DNA from: Helicobacter anseris | Lineage (GTDB): Bacteria > Campylobacterota > Campylobacteria > Campylobacterales > Helicobacteraceae | Direction of reading: 5' to 3' | NCBI RefSeq assembly: GCF_003364335.1 | Contig: NZ_NXLX01000008.1 | Location: 1 to 64,000 of the forward strand | Length of the DNA: 64,000 nt | Part shown: one piece after another, positions 62,944-64,000 of the stretch | Layout: every line of letters starts with the position of its first letter | Position numbering within the stretch: position 1 is the first letter of the stretch | Position numbers and translations under genes: made by a program | The notes under the pieces: generated by a model | What the model was told of the DNA's origin: nothing | What the model saw: the letters and a program-made list of their open reading frames with translations, nothing else | The model's database searches: none

Positions 62944-64000
62944 TAAAACCTCTTGAAATATTTATTACCCAACGTATAAGGGTTCCTTTAAGATAATATT
63001 TTATCTTTTTTGTTTCATTATTATAGCTTGAATAGAGATAATTATCAGTCATAACTTCAATATATGTTAGATGGTTTTCAGAAATTTCTTTTGCAGATCT
63101 TATATAACTTGGCATTCCATTTCCCCTAATTCCACTTTTTATACTAATGCGGTCTTTTTTATATTTAGAAAGATGTGTTGTGCATAAAAGTTTTAACATT
63201 TTTTCTTTACCAAAAATTCCTCTGATTTTCAAGAGCATTTTCTTAAAACGATCTTCCTCCATTTCATCAATTGATGAAAAAATACCAACACCAGTATCAT
63301 AAAAAGCTAACTCTATCTGATTATTTTCTTCGTCATAGAAACCTAAAAACCACGCGTCAGTAACTGATCTTGAATGTTCGATACTATTTGCTGATGCTTC
63401 AAATACAGCATCAAATAGAGCATCTTTTTGGCTTTCATTCAATGCAATTTTGTCGGAAAAAAAATTAATTATTTCTAGATGAAAATCATTTTTGCTCTCA
63501 TTTATTGGAACCCTTGTTACCTTTAGAAATTCGGTGTATTTTTTTATTTTTGGTGGATTGAAACAAAGTGCTTCCCAAAAACCAATTGCTTCTAGTCGTG
63601 AATTAATATTTTTTTCCCTTGGTATTCGTTTCTTGTTTCTTTTAAGTTTATTATTACCAAAAGCTTTATAAATTAATGCAGTCAAAATTAAGATAGATAA
63701 ATTATCAATTTGTGTTAATTTATTTAATCTTATCATAATATGCCCAAGCCCAATTTTTTCCTCTAGTTCTAATATAAAAGTGCTAATTTTTTTCAATGAT
63801 TGTGGAAAAATTATACTTTTTTCTAAGAGAATTTCGTATTTTTGTTTTCTTGCCATTGGTGATTTAGGTTTGTTTATTTTATGAGAACAATTTTTTTTTC
63901 TTATCTTTGTTCTGATAATTTTTTTGAATGAGTTTTTAATTCTTAAATCGTATTTTTTTGAGGTAAAAATAAGTGTTTTATATTTGATTTTCATAACCAC
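62936..64000 (-). CDS. STAS-GHKL ATPase, anti-sigma/histidine-kinase-like (possibly cut by the window edge)
   Basis: About 354 residues are visible; ATG at 63994 may be the true start or the gene may continue past the edge. A very basic N-terminus is followed by a STAS/MlaB-like domain (residues about 75-165: HIMIRLNKLTQIDNLSIL, then RLEAIGFWEAL). A GHKL ATPase domain comes next: N-box FEASANSIEHS, G1 box YDTGVGI and G2 box GIRGNGMPSYI. There is no His phosphoacceptor domain, so it resembles SpoIIAB/RsbW-type kinases. It overlaps the STAS-like gene by eight bases. Confidence 0.72.
   Translation of the reverse strand: MVMKIKYKTLIFTSKKYDLRIKNSFKKIIRTKIRKKNCSHKINKPKSPMARKQKYEILLEKSIIFPQSLKKISTFILELEEKIGLGHIMIRLNKLTQIDNLSILILTALIYKAFGNNKLKRNKKRIPREKNINSRLEAIGFWEALCFNPPKIKKYTEFLKVTRVPINESKNDFHLEIINFFSDKIALNESQKDALFDAVFEASANSIEHSRSVTDAWFLGFYDEENNQIELAFYDTGVGIFSSIDEMEEDRFKKMLLKIRGIFGKEKMLKLLCTTHLSKYKKDRISIKSGIRGNGMPSYIRSAKEISENHLTYIEVMTDNYLYSSYNNETKKIKYYLKGTLIRWVINISRGFNE

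Overview
The window is AT-rich, densely packed DNA from a member of the Campylobacterota, almost certainly a Helicobacter; the species cannot be fixed from the sequence. Evidence: the block truB-csrA-ispE-smpB-exbB-exbD-rpmH-rnpA-yidD-yidC-jag-mnmE and the murB-fliQ pair follow what I recall of H. pylori gene order. There are many TTG starts and ATGA/TAATG overlaps, and long poly-G contingency tracts of the kind used by Helicobacter and Campylobacter surface loci.

Region 1 (1-35930) is one long plus-strand surface-glycan locus that resembles the O-linked flagellin glycosylation (ptm/leg) loci of Campylobacter jejuni. It starts with a dedicated acyl-synthesis module: end of an acyl-AMP ligase, MaoC and SDR domains, two acyl carrier proteins, a VOC protein, an FkbH-like HAD protein, a KAS III, a ketoreductase and two hexapeptide acyltransferases. 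A nonulosonic (legionaminic-type) acid module follows: NeuB/LegI, two NeuC/LegG-like proteins, a PIG-L deacetylase, PtmE, PtmB/LegF, PtmA, aminotransferases, an ATP-grasp protein and a GNAT. Then come glycosyltransferases, including a paralogous pair with an HP motif, methyltransferases, a NodB deacetylase and a UDP-glucose dehydrogenase. The last part (31029-35930) is a full Wbp-type set for UDP-2,3-diacetamido-2,3-dideoxyhexuronic acid. Eight poly-G tracts of 10-13 G lie inside or at the ends of these genes. In this assembly three are clearly off-frame (MaoC/SDR, VOC, an early methyltransferase) and four are in frame (PIG-L, an HP-motif transferase, two methyltransferases). One sits at the C-terminus of a hexapeptide transferase.

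Region 2 (35931-60657) starts with tRNA-Asn and is mostly housekeeping: a TorA-like reductase with its cytochrome c, rsmD, a frameshifted fliL, acpS, nifS-nifU, outer membrane proteins, a tautomerase, murB, fliQ, a divergent trpCF-like gene, the mnmE-to-rdgB minus-strand block, and an MFS transporter, ttcA and a MATE transporter.

Region 3 (60658-64000) is accessory DNA. It holds a secreted protein with the R / STT / QxE signature of ADP-ribosyltransferase exotoxins, with its own promoter and terminator. Next comes a decayed YefM-YoeB/Txe-type toxin-antitoxin locus. Last is a tight minus-strand operon: a STAS-GHKL ATPase (cut by the window edge), a DUF4325/STAS-like protein and a small membrane protein, together resembling a partner-switching or defence module.
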